DNA from: Rhodospirillales bacterium
GTDB lineage: Bacteria; Pseudomonadota; Alphaproteobacteria; Acetobacterales; Acetobacteraceae
NCBI GenBank assembly: GCA_947447625.1
Contig: CANFKS010000029.1
Location: forward strand, 1 to 39,656
Direction of reading: 5' to 3'
Length of the DNA: 39,656 nucleotides
The notes under the pieces are model-generated. The model saw only the letters and a program-made list of their open reading frames with translations. It did no database searches and was not told the origin of the DNA. Each line of letters starts with the position of its first letter. The first letter of the stretch is position 1. This document shows, piece by piece, positions 1 to 8,610 of the stretch. The position numbers and the translations under genes were made by a program.

Positions 1-1
1 C

Positions 2-547
2 ATGCGACAGATGCTCGAAACCGCCCTCCATGGACTCGCCCCGCCCCAGGGCCCCCGCGTCACCCTTTTCGTGGCCGACCCCTGGCGCGCCCGACAACTC
101 GAAGCCGTGCTCGACCGTGCGACCGATACCGCGCCGGACGTGATTGTCCTTGATCTGCCCGAAGGCACGGGTCTGCCCGCCAATCTCCCCGCCGTCCCCG
201 TCCTGGTGCTGACCGATGACACGGCGCTGGCGGCCGATCAGGGTATCGCCGGCGTCCTGCCCCGCGCTGCCTCCGTCCGCCGCGTCCAGGCCGCCGTCAC
301 CGCGCTCGCCGAGGGTCTGCATGTCCGCATCCCCATCCCCCGCGTCCCCTCGCTGCTCACGCCCCGCGAGTCCGAAATCCTCGGCCTCATCGCCGAAGGC
401 ATGAGCAACAAGGTCATCGCCCGCCGCCTCGGCATTTCCGCCCATACCGTGAAATACCATCTCGAGGCCGTCTTCGCGAAACTCGCCGTCAACAGCCGGG
501 CCGAGGCGCTCAGCAAAGGCGTCCGCCAAGGTCTCGTCTCGCTCTGA
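2..547 (+). CDS. LuxR/NarL-type response regulator with an atypical receiver; 5' end possibly outside window
   Basis: DNA-binding transcriptional regulator. The C-terminal third (about residues 117-181) is a LuxR-type helix-turn-helix: LTPRESEILGLIAEGMSNK, then IARRLGISAHTVKYHLEAVF, matching GerE-family domains. The N-terminal half looks like a short, degenerate receiver: LFVADP near residue 22, a possible phospho-acceptor Asp51 in VIVLDLPE, VPVLVLTDD, then GVLPRAAS where a canonical receiver has its conserved Lys. At 181 residues it is shorter than the usual 205-220 of NarL-type regulators. The only visible ATG is at base 2, so the true start may lie upstream. The missing Lys suggests phosphorylation-independent or altered signalling (inference). 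A hybrid histidine kinase 3.6 kb downstream is a possible partner but is not adjacent. Family call firm; start and signalling uncertain. Confidence 0.8.
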   Translation: MRQMLETALHGLAPPQGPRVTLFVADPWRARQLEAVLDRATDTAPDVIVLDLPEGTGLPANLPAVPVLVLTDDTALAADQGIAGVLPRAASVRRVQAAVTALAEGLHVRIPIPRVPSLLTPRESEILGLIAEGMSNKVIARRLGISAHTVKYHLEAVFAKLAVNSRAEALSKGVRQGLVSL

Positions 548-593
548 GCGATTTGCCTCTCGCATAACGGCCTACCCACCATATGTAGGGCCG

Positions 594-2009
594 ATGGCCC
601 CCGCATCGTCACCCGACTCCGCCCCCGTCATCCTTTGGTTCCGCCGCGACCTGCGTCTCGCCGACCAACCCGCCCTCAACGCCGCCCTCGCGACCGGGCG
701 GCGCGTTCTGCCGCTGTTCATCCTCGATGACGAAACCCCCGGGCCCTGGGCCGCGGGCGGTGCCTCGCGCTGGTGGCTGCACCACAGCCTCGCAGGGCTG
801 AGCGAACGCCTCGCCGCCCTCGGCGCCCCCCTGATCCTGCGCCGCGGCCGCTCCGAAACCATCCTGCCCGCGCTCGCCGCCGAAACCGGCGCCGCCGAAA
901 TCCACACCGGCGTGCCCACCGAGCCCTGGTCCCGCGCCGCCCTGCGCCGCCTCAAAGCCGCCCTGCCCATCCCACTCAAAACCCATCTCACCACCCTGCT
1001 GCACCGCCCAGACGCCATCCGCACCCGCACCGGAACCCCCTTCAGCGTCTTCACGCCCTTCGCCAATGCCTGCCTCGCCACCGGCGACCTCCCGCCCCCC
1101 GAACCCGCCCCCACCCGCATCCCGTCGATCACCGCCCCATCCGACACACTCGCCTCCTGGCGCCTCCTCCCCACCACCCCCGACTGGGCCGCCGGCCTGC
1201 GCGCCACCTGGACCCCCGGCGAACCCGCGGCCCACGCCCGCCTCGCGCAGTTCCGCGCCGACAACCTCGCGCGCTACGCCGCCCGCCGGGACCTCCCCGG
1301 CATCGACGGCACCTCCATGCTCTCCCCCTTCCTCGCCTTCGGTGAACTCTCCCCGCGCCACGCCTGGCAGGCGGCCGACCCCAAATTCCGCGCCGAACTC
1401 CTCTGGCGCGAATTCTCCGCCCATCTCCTGTGGCACCACGAATCGCTCCCCGAAACCCCGCTTCGCCCTGCCTTCGCCGCCATGCCGTGGCGCACCGACC
1501 CCGCGGCCCTCGCCGCCTGGCAACACGGCCGCACCGGCATCCCCATCGTCGATGCCGGCATGCGCCAACTCTGGCAGACCGGCTGGATGCACAACCGCGT
1601 GCGCATGGTGGTCGCCTCCTTTCTCGTCAAACACCTCCTGCTGCCCTGGCAGGCCGGCCAGGCCTGGTTCCACGACACCCTGGTCGATGCCGACCTCGCC
1701 TCAAACGCCGCCTCCTGGCAATGGGTCGCAGGCTCCGGCGCCGATGCCGCCCCCTATTTCCGCGTTTTCAACCCCGTCCTGCAGGGCCGCAAATTCGACC
1801 CCGACGGCGCCTATGTCCGCCGCTACGTCCCCGAACTCGCCGCCCTGCCCGACGCCCTCATCCACGCCCCCTGGGAAGCCCCCCCCATCCTGCGCCCCCG
1901 CACCTATCCGGCCCCCATCATCGACCTCGCCACCGGCCGCAACCGCGCCCTCGAGGCCTATGCCGCACTCCCCAAAGCCGGCGCCGAAATCCAGCCGCCC
2001 GCCTCATGA
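594..2009 (+). CDS. phrB: Deoxyribodipyrimidine photolyase (CPD photolyase)
   Basis: Light-driven repair of cyclobutane pyrimidine dimers in the cytoplasm, using FADH- and an antenna cofactor. The 471 residues match class I photolyases (about 450-480). The N-terminal antenna-binding domain opens with LWFRRDLRLADQPAL (residues 14-28). The FAD-binding domain shows TSMLSPFLAFGELSPR (240-255), WREFSAHLLWH (271-281), TGIPIVDAGMRQLWQTGWMH (314-333) and DADLASNAASWQWVAGSGAD (365-384), followed by PYFRVFNP. These segments hold the conserved flavin-binding and electron-transfer Trp positions of the family. The start has only a weak AGGG upstream. The stop codon lies in the first of three 14-bp tandem repeats. 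The next gene modifies membrane lipids, so this may be a stress-related neighbourhood (inference). Confidence 0.95.
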   Translation: MAPASSPDSAPVILWFRRDLRLADQPALNAALATGRRVLPLFILDDETPGPWAAGGASRWWLHHSLAGLSERLAALGAPLILRRGRSETILPALAAETGAAEIHTGVPTEPWSRAALRRLKAALPIPLKTHLTTLLHRPDAIRTRTGTPFSVFTPFANACLATGDLPPPEPAPTRIPSITAPSDTLASWRLLPTTPDWAAGLRATWTPGEPAAHARLAQFRADNLARYAARRDLPGIDGTSMLSPFLAFGELSPRHAWQAADPKFRAELLWREFSAHLLWHHESLPETPLRPAFAAMPWRTDPAALAAWQHGRTGIPIVDAGMRQLWQTGWMHNRVRMVVASFLVKHLLLPWQAGQAWFHDTLVDADLASNAASWQWVAGSGADAAPYFRVFNPVLQGRKFDPDGAYVRRYVPELAALPDALIHAPWEAPPILRPRTYPAPIIDLATGRNRALEAYAALPKAGAEIQPPAS

Positions 2010-2042
2010 ACCCTGGCCCATGAACCCCGGCCCATGAACCCC
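2005..2042 (+). repeat. Tandem repeat of 14 bp at the photolyase stop codon
   Basis: The unit CATGAACCCYGGCC occurs at 2005-2018 and 2019-2032, followed by a partial third copy at 2033-2042. The photolyase TGA is in the first unit. Each unit repeats the ATGA, so slippage would keep a stop or a potential start at the same spacing. Confidence 0.8.
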
Positions 2043-2137
2043 ATCTTCGTCACACCAGGGCTTGGAGTCCCGCGCGCGGGATGCTTAACATTTCCGTCAC
2101 ACGCGCTTCCAACCCATGGCAGCGGAGGCCCCATCCC

Positions 2138-3400
2138 GTGCCCGACTCCGTAACCCGCCCGCTTGCGCCCCAAACCATCGCCGTCGCATCCGACGGCCCG
2201 CCGCCGCGTGACCGCCGCCTGCGCTTCCTCCTCCACATGGCACGCCAAATCCGCGTCGGCACGCTGGAGATCGTCCTCCCCGACGGCACCCTCCATCGTG
2301 CCGCCGCCACCCTTGCGCCCTGCGCGCGGATCGTCATCAAACACCCCAGCGCCGTCACCCGCCTTGCCGCCGGCGGCACGCTTGGCCTGTCCGAAGCCTA
2401 TCTCGACGATCTCTGGGAAAGCCCGGACCTGCGCGCCGTCATGCTGCTGGCCACCGCCAATGAGGCCGAATGGGACGATGCCCTCTACAAGCGCCGCCTC
2501 GCCGGCCTCATCGCCAAGCTGCTTCACGTGCTGCGCCCCAACTCCAGGCGCGGCGCCAGGCGCAACATCGAGGACCACTACGACCTCGGCAATGATTTCT
2601 ACCGGACCTGGCTCGACCAGACCATGACCTACTCCGCCGCCTGGTTCGGCGAGGATGTGTCGATGCCGCTCGAACACGCCCAACTCCGCAAAATTCACCG
2701 CCTGTGCCAAAGCCTGCGCCTCGCCCCCGGCATGCGCGTCCTCGAAATCGGCTGCGGCTGGGGCGGGTTTGCCGAGGTCGCCGCGCGCGACTACGGCTGC
2801 ACCGTCGTCGGCCTCACCCTCTCTCCCGCCCAACTCGAATTCGCCCAGGCCCGCATGACGGCCGCCGGCCTCGACACCCGCGTCGAACTCCGGCTGCAGG
2901 ATTATCGGGACGTCGAGGGCACGTTCGACCGCATCGCCTCGATCGAAATGTTCGAAGCCGTCGGCGAACGCTATTGGCCCATCTATTTCAAGACCATCCG
3001 CGATCGCCTGCGCCAAAACGGCATCGCCGGCATCCAGGTCATCACCATCGCCGACCGCTTCTTCGACAGCTACCGCCGCGGTGCGGACTTCATCCAGCGC
3101 CATGTCTTCCCCGGCGGCATGCTCCCCTCCAAGCCTCTCCTGCGCGCCTCCATCGCCCGCGCCGGCCTCACTTGGGGCGAGGAACACTGGTTCGGCCAGG
3201 ACTACGCCGAAACCCTCGCCCGCTGGCAAACCACCTTCCAGCAAGCCTGGCCCCGCATCCTCGCCGACAACGCCCTGCGCCGCCGTCCCTGCGATGCGCG
3301 CTTCAAGCGCCTGTGGGAATACTACCTCGCTTATTGCGAAGTCGGCTTCCGCGCCGGCTGGACCGATGTCGGCCAAATCCTGATCGCCCCCAACCGGTGA
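2138..3400 (+). CDS. cfa: Cyclopropane-fatty-acyl-phospholipid synthase family methyltransferase
   Basis: SAM-dependent methyltransferase that adds a methylene bridge to unsaturated acyl chains of membrane phospholipids. The 420-residue protein has the N-terminal lipid-binding region, then the SAM motif LEIGCGWGGF (about 202-211), the family block SIEMFEAVGERYWP (about 268-281), FFDSYRRGADFIQRHVFPGG and a C-terminal EYYLAYCEVGF. The GTG at 2138 was chosen because GGAGG (2124-2128) sits 9 nt upstream. An in-frame ATG at 2081 would add 19 residues with no ribosome binding site, and an ATG at 2237 would cut into the conserved region. The stop overlaps the start of the next gene in the sequence GTGA, so the two are probably translationally coupled. 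A related mycolic-acid-type methyltransferase activity cannot be excluded from sequence. Confidence 0.9.
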   Translation: MPDSVTRPLAPQTIAVASDGPPPRDRRLRFLLHMARQIRVGTLEIVLPDGTLHRAAATLAPCARIVIKHPSAVTRLAAGGTLGLSEAYLDDLWESPDLRAVMLLATANEAEWDDALYKRRLAGLIAKLLHVLRPNSRRGARRNIEDHYDLGNDFYRTWLDQTMTYSAAWFGEDVSMPLEHAQLRKIHRLCQSLRLAPGMRVLEIGCGWGGFAEVAARDYGCTVVGLTLSPAQLEFAQARMTAAGLDTRVELRLQDYRDVEGTFDRIASIEMFEAVGERYWPIYFKTIRDRLRQNGIAGIQVITIADRFFDSYRRGADFIQRHVFPGGMLPSKPLLRASIARAGLTWGEEHWFGQDYAETLARWQTTFQQAWPRILADNALRRRPCDARFKRLWEYYLAYCEVGFRAGWTDVGQILIAPNR

Positions 3401-4083
3401 GCCTCGTCATCCCGCCAGATCGCCCGATCCGCGTGGTGGGCGACGTCCACGGGGACCTCACCGGCTTCCGCGCGGCGGCCTCGGGCGAGCATTTCATCGT
3501 CCAACTCGGCGATCTCGTTGACCACGGCCCCGACAGCCCCGGCGTGCTCGACCTGATGTTCGACCTCATCGACACCGGCCGCGGCCTCTTCCTCCTCGGC
3601 AACCATGACTTCAAACTCGCCCGCGTCCTCTCCGGCGACAAAGTGACCATCAGCCCCGCCCTCGCCCTCACCCTTGAGCGCCTCGATGAGGACCTCGGCA
3701 CCCGCGCTCTGGCCGAAATCAGCCGCGCCCCAGCCTGGCTGCACTGTGGCGATGCGCTGTTCGTCCATGGCGGCTTCCACACCGCCATGCTCGAACAGCC
3801 CGCCCCGCAAACCATCCTCGGCCGCGCCGAGGGCGTGCTGGGCCGCGCCCTCTACGGCGAAGCCACCGGCCGCCGCCAGCCCGATGGCTTCCCCGAACGC
3901 AGCCTCGCCTGGGTCGAGCGCATCCCCGCCGGCCTCACCGTCTATTGCGGCCATGACCAGCGCAGCACCGACGGCCGCCCCTGGCGCACCGCCGGGCGCA
4001 CCGGCGGCAGCGCCGTCTTCCTCGACACCGGCGCCGGCAAAGGCGGTCACCTCTCATGGATCGATCTGCCACCGCGCGTCTGA
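3397..4083 (+). CDS. Calcineurin-like metallophosphoesterase (PrpE/ApaH-like)
   Basis: Metal-dependent phosphoesterase of the PP2A/ApaH-like fold, 228 residues. The dimetal-site motifs are in order: GDVHG (15-19), GDLVDHGP (38-45), GNHD (68-71), then FVHGGF and a late YCGHD. This set is typical of bacterial serine/threonine phosphatases and diadenosine tetraphosphatases, and the substrate cannot be told from sequence. The GTG start at 3397 overlaps the TGA of the upstream lipid methyltransferase by 4 nt, indicating one operon. A longer reading from 2704 is open only because it is a shadow of the methyltransferase frame. Confidence 0.88.
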   Translation: MSLVIPPDRPIRVVGDVHGDLTGFRAAASGEHFIVQLGDLVDHGPDSPGVLDLMFDLIDTGRGLFLLGNHDFKLARVLSGDKVTISPALALTLERLDEDLGTRALAEISRAPAWLHCGDALFVHGGFHTAMLEQPAPQTILGRAEGVLGRALYGEATGRRQPDGFPERSLAWVERIPAGLTVYCGHDQRSTDGRPWRTAGRTGGSAVFLDTGAGKGGHLSWIDLPPRV

Positions 4084-4169
4084 AACCCTATGGCGCGCCG
4101 CCGCCGCTTTGCCGTGGCGCCCGGCCGACCCGCATTCTATGATCGGGCGCTGGCAGAGACGAGGCACGA

Positions 4170-5807
4170 GTGGACGCAACGCACCTGGCGCTGGGACTGG
4201 GCCTCCCGAGCCTTGTTGCGGGGGGTCTGTATCTCCTGTGGGATCGCCGCCGCACGCGCGCGGTGATCGCCAGCCAGCATGCCGAAATCACGGCCCTGCG
4301 CGCCGCCTCGGCGGCCGAGGCGGTCCGCCAGCGGCTGCACTTCGTCGCCGTCGTCAGCCACGAACTGCGCGTGCCGCTCGACGCCGTGATGAACAGCCTC
4401 GCTTTGCTCGATGACACCATGCTGCCCCCCCCCGCCCGCGCCCTCGTCGCCACTGCGCGTCGCGCCGGCGCCGGCCTGCACCACCTCGCCGCCGACATCC
4501 TCGACCTCTCCCGCCTTGACGCCGGGCGCCTCGTGCTGCGGAACGCCAATTTCGAATTGCCGGTTCTGCTCGGTGAAGTCTGCGACATGTTCCGCACCGC
4601 CGCTGCCGCCAAGGGCCTCACCATGCTGATGGCGATCGAGGCCGACCTCCCCGAAACCCTGCACGGCGATGCCGGTCGCATCCGCCAGGTGCTGGTCAAC
4701 CTGATCAGCAACGCCGTCAAATACGCCTCCCCCGGCGTTCTCTCCGTCCGCGCAACCCGCAGCGCCCGTATTTTGCGCCTCACCGTCGCCGATCCCGGCC
4801 CCCCTATCCCGCCGGCCCAGGCCAAAACCCTGTTTCAGCCCTTCACCCGCCTCGAACAGGCCGAACCGGGGCCGGAAAAGGGCACCGGCCTTGGCCTTGC
4901 CATCTGTGCCCGTCTCGCCGGCGTCATGGGCGGCGAAATCGGCCTCGCTTGCGAAGCCGGCGGCAACGCCTTCTGGCTCTCTGTGCCGCTCGATCTTGCC
5001 CATCGCACGGAGCCCGTCTGCGCGCAGGCGCTCCGCCGCCATATGCGCCGCGCCGCCATCCTCCTTGTCGAGGACGTCGCATCCAACCGCGAACTCACCG
5101 CCGCCCTCCTGCGCCGCGAAGGGCACCGCGTCGATATCGCTGAAAACGGCTTCGTCGCCCTCGCTTGCGCCGCGCGCCACCCCTACGACCTCATCCTGAT
5201 GGACGTGCATATGCCCGGCATCGATGGCATCGAAACCACAAGCCGCATCCGCCGCCTGCCCGGCCCGGCCGGGACTGTCCCGATCGTCGCCCTCACCGGC
5301 ACCACCCTCGGCGATGACCGCAATTCCGCCCTCGACGCGATCATGGACGCCGTGCTGCTCAAGCCCGTGCTGCCCGAGACCCTCACCGCCACGCTGCGCC
5401 GCGTGGTCATGCCCTGGCTCCATGACCCCGCAGCAGCCAGGCCAGCCGCCCTCGCTCCGCCCGGAATCCTCCATGACGCGCTGGTTGCCGCCCTGCGCGA
5501 TGGCCTCGCCCCCGGCATATTCGCCCGCCTGATGGAACAATGCCTGGCCGATATGGCAGACCGCCTGCCCCATCTCGCCGAGGCCGCCCGCCTCGATCCC
5601 CCGTCCGCCAGTCTGCGCGCCGAAACCCACGCCCTCGCCGGCATGGCCGGCAGTTACGGCTTGGCCCAGTTTGAAGCCCTCATGCACAATCTCAGACTCG
5701 CCGTTGACCGCCACGACCGCGCATCCATCAACCACCTCGTGGCCGCCGCCAGCCCCACCCTCGACATCGGCGCTGCCGCCCTGCGCGCCGCGACACACGG
5801 GGGCTGA
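4170..5807 (+). CDS. Hybrid sensor histidine kinase (HisKA-HATPase-REC-HPt)
   Basis: Membrane-anchored phosphorelay kinase, 545 residues. One N-terminal hydrophobic helix (about 6-24) is followed directly by a coiled region and the H-box SHELRVPL with His64, so no extracytoplasmic sensor domain is visible. The ATPase domain has the N-box NLISNAVKYA (Asn181) and G2 box GTGLGLA (238-244). The G1 box reads DPGPP (208-212) instead of DxGxG, an unusual degeneracy. The receiver has ED at 301-302, phospho-acceptor Asp345 in LILMDVHMPGIDG, Thr in ALTGTT and Lys398. A C-terminal HPt-like segment has ETHALAGMAGSYG with His487. The start is a GTG with GAGG 5 nt upstream. The output regulator is not identified; the LuxR protein at the window start is one candidate. 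The following gene starts 2 nt after the stop. Confidence 0.9.
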   Translation: MDATHLALGLGLPSLVAGGLYLLWDRRRTRAVIASQHAEITALRAASAAEAVRQRLHFVAVVSHELRVPLDAVMNSLALLDDTMLPPPARALVATARRAGAGLHHLAADILDLSRLDAGRLVLRNANFELPVLLGEVCDMFRTAAAAKGLTMLMAIEADLPETLHGDAGRIRQVLVNLISNAVKYASPGVLSVRATRSARILRLTVADPGPPIPPAQAKTLFQPFTRLEQAEPGPEKGTGLGLAICARLAGVMGGEIGLACEAGGNAFWLSVPLDLAHRTEPVCAQALRRHMRRAAILLVEDVASNRELTAALLRREGHRVDIAENGFVALACAARHPYDLILMDVHMPGIDGIETTSRIRRLPGPAGTVPIVALTGTTLGDDRNSALDAIMDAVLLKPVLPETLTATLRRVVMPWLHDPAAARPAALAPPGILHDALVAALRDGLAPGIFARLMEQCLADMADRLPHLAEAARLDPPSASLRAETHALAGMAGSYGLAQFEALMHNLRLAVDRHDRASINHLVAAASPTLDIGAAALRAATHGG

Positions 5808-5809
5808 CC

Positions 5810-6400
5810 ATGCGCGTCTACCTCGCCGGCCCCGACGTCTTCCTCCCCGATCCGCACGGCCGCGGCGCCGCCCTCAAGACGATCTGCGCGCGCCATGGGC
5901 TTGCAGGCGTCTTCCCGCTCGATACGCCGGACCACATCCCCGAGGCGTGGCGTGCCTTGCCGCTCCCGCAGTTTATCGCGCTGTGCAACGAATCCCATAT
6001 CCGCTCCTGCGACGCCCTGATCGCCAATCTCACCCCGTTCCGCGGCCCGAGCGCCGATGTCGGAACCGTTTTCGAAATCGGCTTCATGCGCGCCCTCGGC
6101 CGCCCGGTCTTTGGCTGGTCAAACACCGCTGCCGATTTTTTCACCCGCACGCGGATGGAAGTTGGCGCCACCCCCGACGGGCCCGATCGCTGGCGCGACC
6201 GGAGCGGCATGCTGCTGGAGGATTTCGGCCTGACCGACAACCTGATGATCGACAGCGCCATGCTCGCCTCAGGCGGTGGGCTGTTTACCGCTGACGTTGC
6301 GGCGCCTTGGGATGACCTCTCGGTTTTCGAGACTTGCGTGGCGGCGGTGGGGGGGCGGTTGGAAATCGAAAGGAAAGGCAAGCAAGCGCTTCTTTTTTGA
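5810..6400 (+). CDS. Nucleoside 2-deoxyribosyltransferase family protein
   Basis: Cytoplasmic enzyme of the Nuc_deoxyrib_tr family, which cleaves or exchanges the N-glycosidic bond of (deoxy)nucleosides in purine and pyrimidine salvage. The 196-residue protein opens with MRVYLAGPDVFLPD, the family's first strand and loop. Its centre, RGPSADVGTVFEIGFMRALG (79-97), carries the expected catalytic Glu (Glu89) and nearby Asp. The ATG lies 2 nt after the histidine kinase stop, so it is probably cotranscribed with it. The last residues (about QALLF) and the stop codon are encoded by the repeat at 6384-6428, so the native C-terminus was probably changed by the repeat (inference). Some family members only hydrolyse nucleosides; substrate unknown. 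Confidence 0.88.
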   Translation: MRVYLAGPDVFLPDPHGRGAALKTICARHGLAGVFPLDTPDHIPEAWRALPLPQFIALCNESHIRSCDALIANLTPFRGPSADVGTVFEIGFMRALGRPVFGWSNTAADFFTRTRMEVGATPDGPDRWRDRSGMLLEDFGLTDNLMIDSAMLASGGGLFTADVAAPWDDLSVFETCVAAVGGRLEIERKGKQALLF

Positions 6401-6428
6401 AAAAAAAGAAGCAAAAAACTTTTATCCG
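6384..6428. repeat. Palindromic A/T-tract repeat, single copy (locus 1 of 7)
   Basis: One half-element reading AAGCGCTTC-T7-G-A8-GAAGC-A6-CTTTTATCCG in outline. The inner TTC-T-tract/A-tract-GAA arms form a hairpin. It lies between two convergent genes and contains both stop codons: TGA of the deoxyribosyltransferase and, on the other strand, TAA of purK. The palindrome could act as a bidirectional transcription terminator (inference). Confidence 0.85.
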
Positions 6429-7555
6429 TTGAGGGCGCCTAGGGCATCGGCGATGCCGAAGGGGCCGGGTAGGGCATCCCTCGGGAACAGGCGGGTCACA
6501 TGGCCCAATTTGCGGCCGGGCCGCGCCTCGGTCTTGCCGTAGTGATGCGGAATCAGACCCGGCATCGCCAATATGGCCGGCCACAACGCGATATCGTCCG
6601 GCCCCACCAGATTTTTCATCACCGCATCCGAATGCCGCCCCGCCATCGGCAACGGCAGACCGGCAACAGCACGGATATGGAGTTCGAACTGACTGGCAGG
6701 GCAGGCATCGATCGTCCAATGCCCTGAATTATGCGGCCGTGGCGCGATCTCGTTGACCAACACCCGATTATCCGCAGTGACGAACATCTCAACCGCAAGC
6801 AACCCAACGAGATCCAGACCCTCCGCAATCCGCCGGGCGATCTCCGTGGCCTCCGCAGCAGTCCCGGTCGGGATGCGGGCGGGCGCCAAAGTGAGATCGA
6901 GGATGTGATCGCGATGGCGGTTTTCCACCGGATCGAAGGCCGAAATCGCACCATCGGCTCCGCGCGCGACAATCACGCTGATCTCGCAGGCGAAATCGAC
7001 GAACCCCTCCAACACCAGCGGCTGCGGCATCAGGCGGGCGAAGGCGGCGGCGAGATCAGCGGGCTCGCGCAGGGCAGCCTGGCCCTTGCCGTCATAGCCG
7101 AGACGGGTGGTCTTGAGGATCGATGGCAAACCCACATCATCGACCGCGCGGTGCAAGGCGGCCAGCGAGTCGACCAGACGCCACGGGGCGGTGGGGACGC
7201 CGATGCCGTTGAGGAAGCGTTTCTCGGCGGCGCGGTCCTGGCTGATGCGCAGGATCTCGACCCCGGGGCGCACCGGCTTGCGGGCGGCGAGACGCTCGAG
7301 GCCGGCGGCGCTGACGTTTTCGAATTCGAAGGTGACGACATCGACCTGGGCAGCGAAGGCTTCGAGGGCAGCAGGGTCCTCGTAGTCCCCGAGCGTATGC
7401 CCGGCCGAAACCCGTGCCGCGGGGCAGTCGGCCTCGGGGCTCAGGATGTGGCAGCGATAGCCGAGGCGCGCTGCGGCCAAAGCGGACATCCGGCCAAGCT
7501 GACCACCGCCGACGATTCCGATCGTGGCATCGGGGGGCAGAGGGAAGGCGGTCAT
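6422..7555 (-). CDS. purK: N5-carboxyaminoimidazole ribonucleotide synthase
   Basis: ATP-grasp ligase of de novo purine synthesis: AIR + bicarbonate + ATP give N5-CAIR. The 377 residues match the family. It opens with [21 protein letters not shown] (12-32). Further hallmarks are [31 protein letters not shown] and the C-terminal [19 protein letters not shown] of the ATP-grasp site. The ATG overlaps the TGA of purE by 4 nt, as is common in purEK operons. The stop codon is supplied by the palindromic repeat, giving ...LNG as the C-terminus. The gene spans the point where the + strand changes from C-rich to G-rich. Confidence 0.97.
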   Translation of the reverse strand: MTAFPLPPDATIGIVGGGQLGRMSALAAARLGYRCHILSPEADCPAARVSAGHTLGDYEDPAALEAFAAQVDVVTFEFENVSAAGLERLAARKPVRPGVEILRISQDRAAEKRFLNGIGVPTAPWRLVDSLAALHRAVDDVGLPSILKTTRLGYDGKGQAALREPADLAAAFARLMPQPLVLEGFVDFACEISVIVARGADGAISAFDPVENRHRDHILDLTLAPARIPTGTAAEATEIARRIAEGLDLVGLLAVEMFVTADNRVLVNEIAPRPHNSGHWTIDACPASQFELHIRAVAGLPLPMAGRHSDAVMKNLVGPDDIALWPAILAMPGLIPHHYGKTEARPGRKLGHVTRLFPRDALPGPFGIADALGALNG

Positions 7556-8049
7556 GCCGGGGGGAGGTCGACAGGCTCCTGCGCGACGGCAGCGGACTGC
7601 TCGGCGCGCAGGGCATCAAGGCGGGTGGCGAGGTCGGTATCGGTGGTGGCGAGGATGGCCGCGGCAAGCAGGGCGGCGTTGATCGCACCGGCGCGGCCGA
7701 TGGCGAGGGTGCCGACCGGGATGCCGGCCGGCATCTGGACGATGGAGAGCAGCGAATCCATCCCCTTCAGGGCATGGCTCTCGATCGGCACGCCGAGGAC
7801 GGGCAGGGAGGTGAAGGCAGCCGTCATGCCGGGCAGATGGGCGGCACCCCCGGCACCGGCGATGATCACGCGCAGGCCGCGGCCGCGGGCGGATCTGGCA
7901 TAATCGGCCATGCGATCCGGCGTGCGGTGGGCGGACATGATGCGCTTTTCGTGGGCGATGCCGAGGCGATCGAGCATGGCGCAGGCGTGCGTCATGGTCG
8001 GCCAGTCCGACTGGCTGCCCATGATGATGCCGATGAGAGGGGTGCTCAC
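7552..8049 (-). CDS. purE: N5-carboxyaminoimidazole ribonucleotide mutase
   Basis: Converts N5-CAIR from PurK into CAIR in purine synthesis. The 165-residue protein is the usual size of class I PurE. Visible motifs are [13 protein letters not shown] (7-19), the catalytic-loop [13 protein letters not shown] (39-51) and [14 protein letters not shown]. It sits between a DUF465 gene and purK with 4-nt ATGA overlaps on both sides, so the three genes form one translationally coupled operon. The presence of purK supports the N5-CAIR mutase reaction rather than the class II reaction. Confidence 0.97.
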   Translation of the reverse strand: MSTPLIGIIMGSQSDWPTMTHACAMLDRLGIAHEKRIMSAHRTPDRMADYARSARGRGLRVIIAGAGGAAHLPGMTAAFTSLPVLGVPIESHALKGMDSLLSIVQMPAGIPVGTLAIGRAGAINAALLAAAILATTDTDLATRLDALRAEQSAAVAQEPVDLPPA

Positions 8050-8249
8050 GCGATGCTGTCCGGAATGAGGCGGGATTCGAGACGGGCGACTTCGTCTTTC
8101 AGCAGGAGTTTGCGTTTTTTGAGGCGTTGCAGCTGCAACTGGTCGATCGGGCTCGCCTCGGTCAGGCGGACGATGACCGTGTCGAGGTCACGGTGCTCGC
8201 TGCGCAGTTCGTGCAGCTTACGAAGAATGGCATCACGATCATTCAGCAT
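8046..8249 (-). CDS. YdcH/DUF465 family small protein
   Basis: A 67-residue, strongly helical charged protein of the DUF465 (YdcH) family: the [15 protein letters not shown] segment, then [21 protein letters not shown]. The pattern suggests a coiled-coil hairpin. Function is unknown in the family. It is the first gene of the purEK operon here, with its stop overlapping the purE start by 4 nt. A second DUF465 gene lies divergently 155 bp away. Confidence 0.85.
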   Translation of the reverse strand: MLNDRDAILRKLHELRSEHRDLDTVIVRLTEASPIDQLQLQRLKKRKLLLKDEVARLESRLIPDSIA

Positions 8250-8404
8250 GATGGATCTCTGCCCCTGTCACGATACCGGGGGTGTTGCGGTTTCGCATGG
8301 TTTCTCCCCCGGGATCGTATTACGGTTTGGGTGCAAACGGGTGCCACACGTGTCTTGCGACGGTCTGGCGCCCCGGATGCGCATTTGGCATTGGAGGATT
8401 GCAT

Positions 8405-8584
8405 ATGAGCCACGAAGGCCGGATCGATAGCCTCAAATCCCGTCACGCCGCGATCGAGGCGCAGGTTCATGCCGAGAAGAACCGGCCCAAACCCGACGAG
8501 GCGTTGCTCCACAAGCTCAAGATCGAAAAGCTGCATGTGAAGGAAGAACTCGAAAAAGTGCGAAACGGAATCCAGGCGGGCTGA
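8405..8584 (+). CDS. YdcH/DUF465 family small protein, second copy
   Basis: A 59-residue helical protein starting MSHEGRIDSLKSRHAAIEAQ and ending in KLKIEKLHVKEELEKVRNG, again a DUF465-type helical hairpin. The start is fixed by GGAGG at 8393-8397, 7 nt before the ATG. It is transcribed divergently from the DUF465-purEK operon, and the two share a 155-bp promoter region. The two proteins differ clearly in sequence, so they are not a recent duplication. Role unknown. Confidence 0.85.
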   Translation: MSHEGRIDSLKSRHAAIEAQVHAEKNRPKPDEALLHKLKIEKLHVKEELEKVRNGIQAG

Positions 8585-8610
8585 AGGCCCCACAGCGATC
8601 GAAAAGCCGG

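Noticed and set aside
609-3376. Long minus-strand open frames opposite the photolyase and lipid methyltransferase genes
   Set aside because: Gly/Ala/Glu-rich translations with no family motifs; they mirror clear genes and arise from high GC at third positions.
4137-5798. 553-codon minus-strand frame opposite the histidine kinase
   Set aside because: Low-complexity translation; the + strand frame has all kinase, receiver and HPt motifs.
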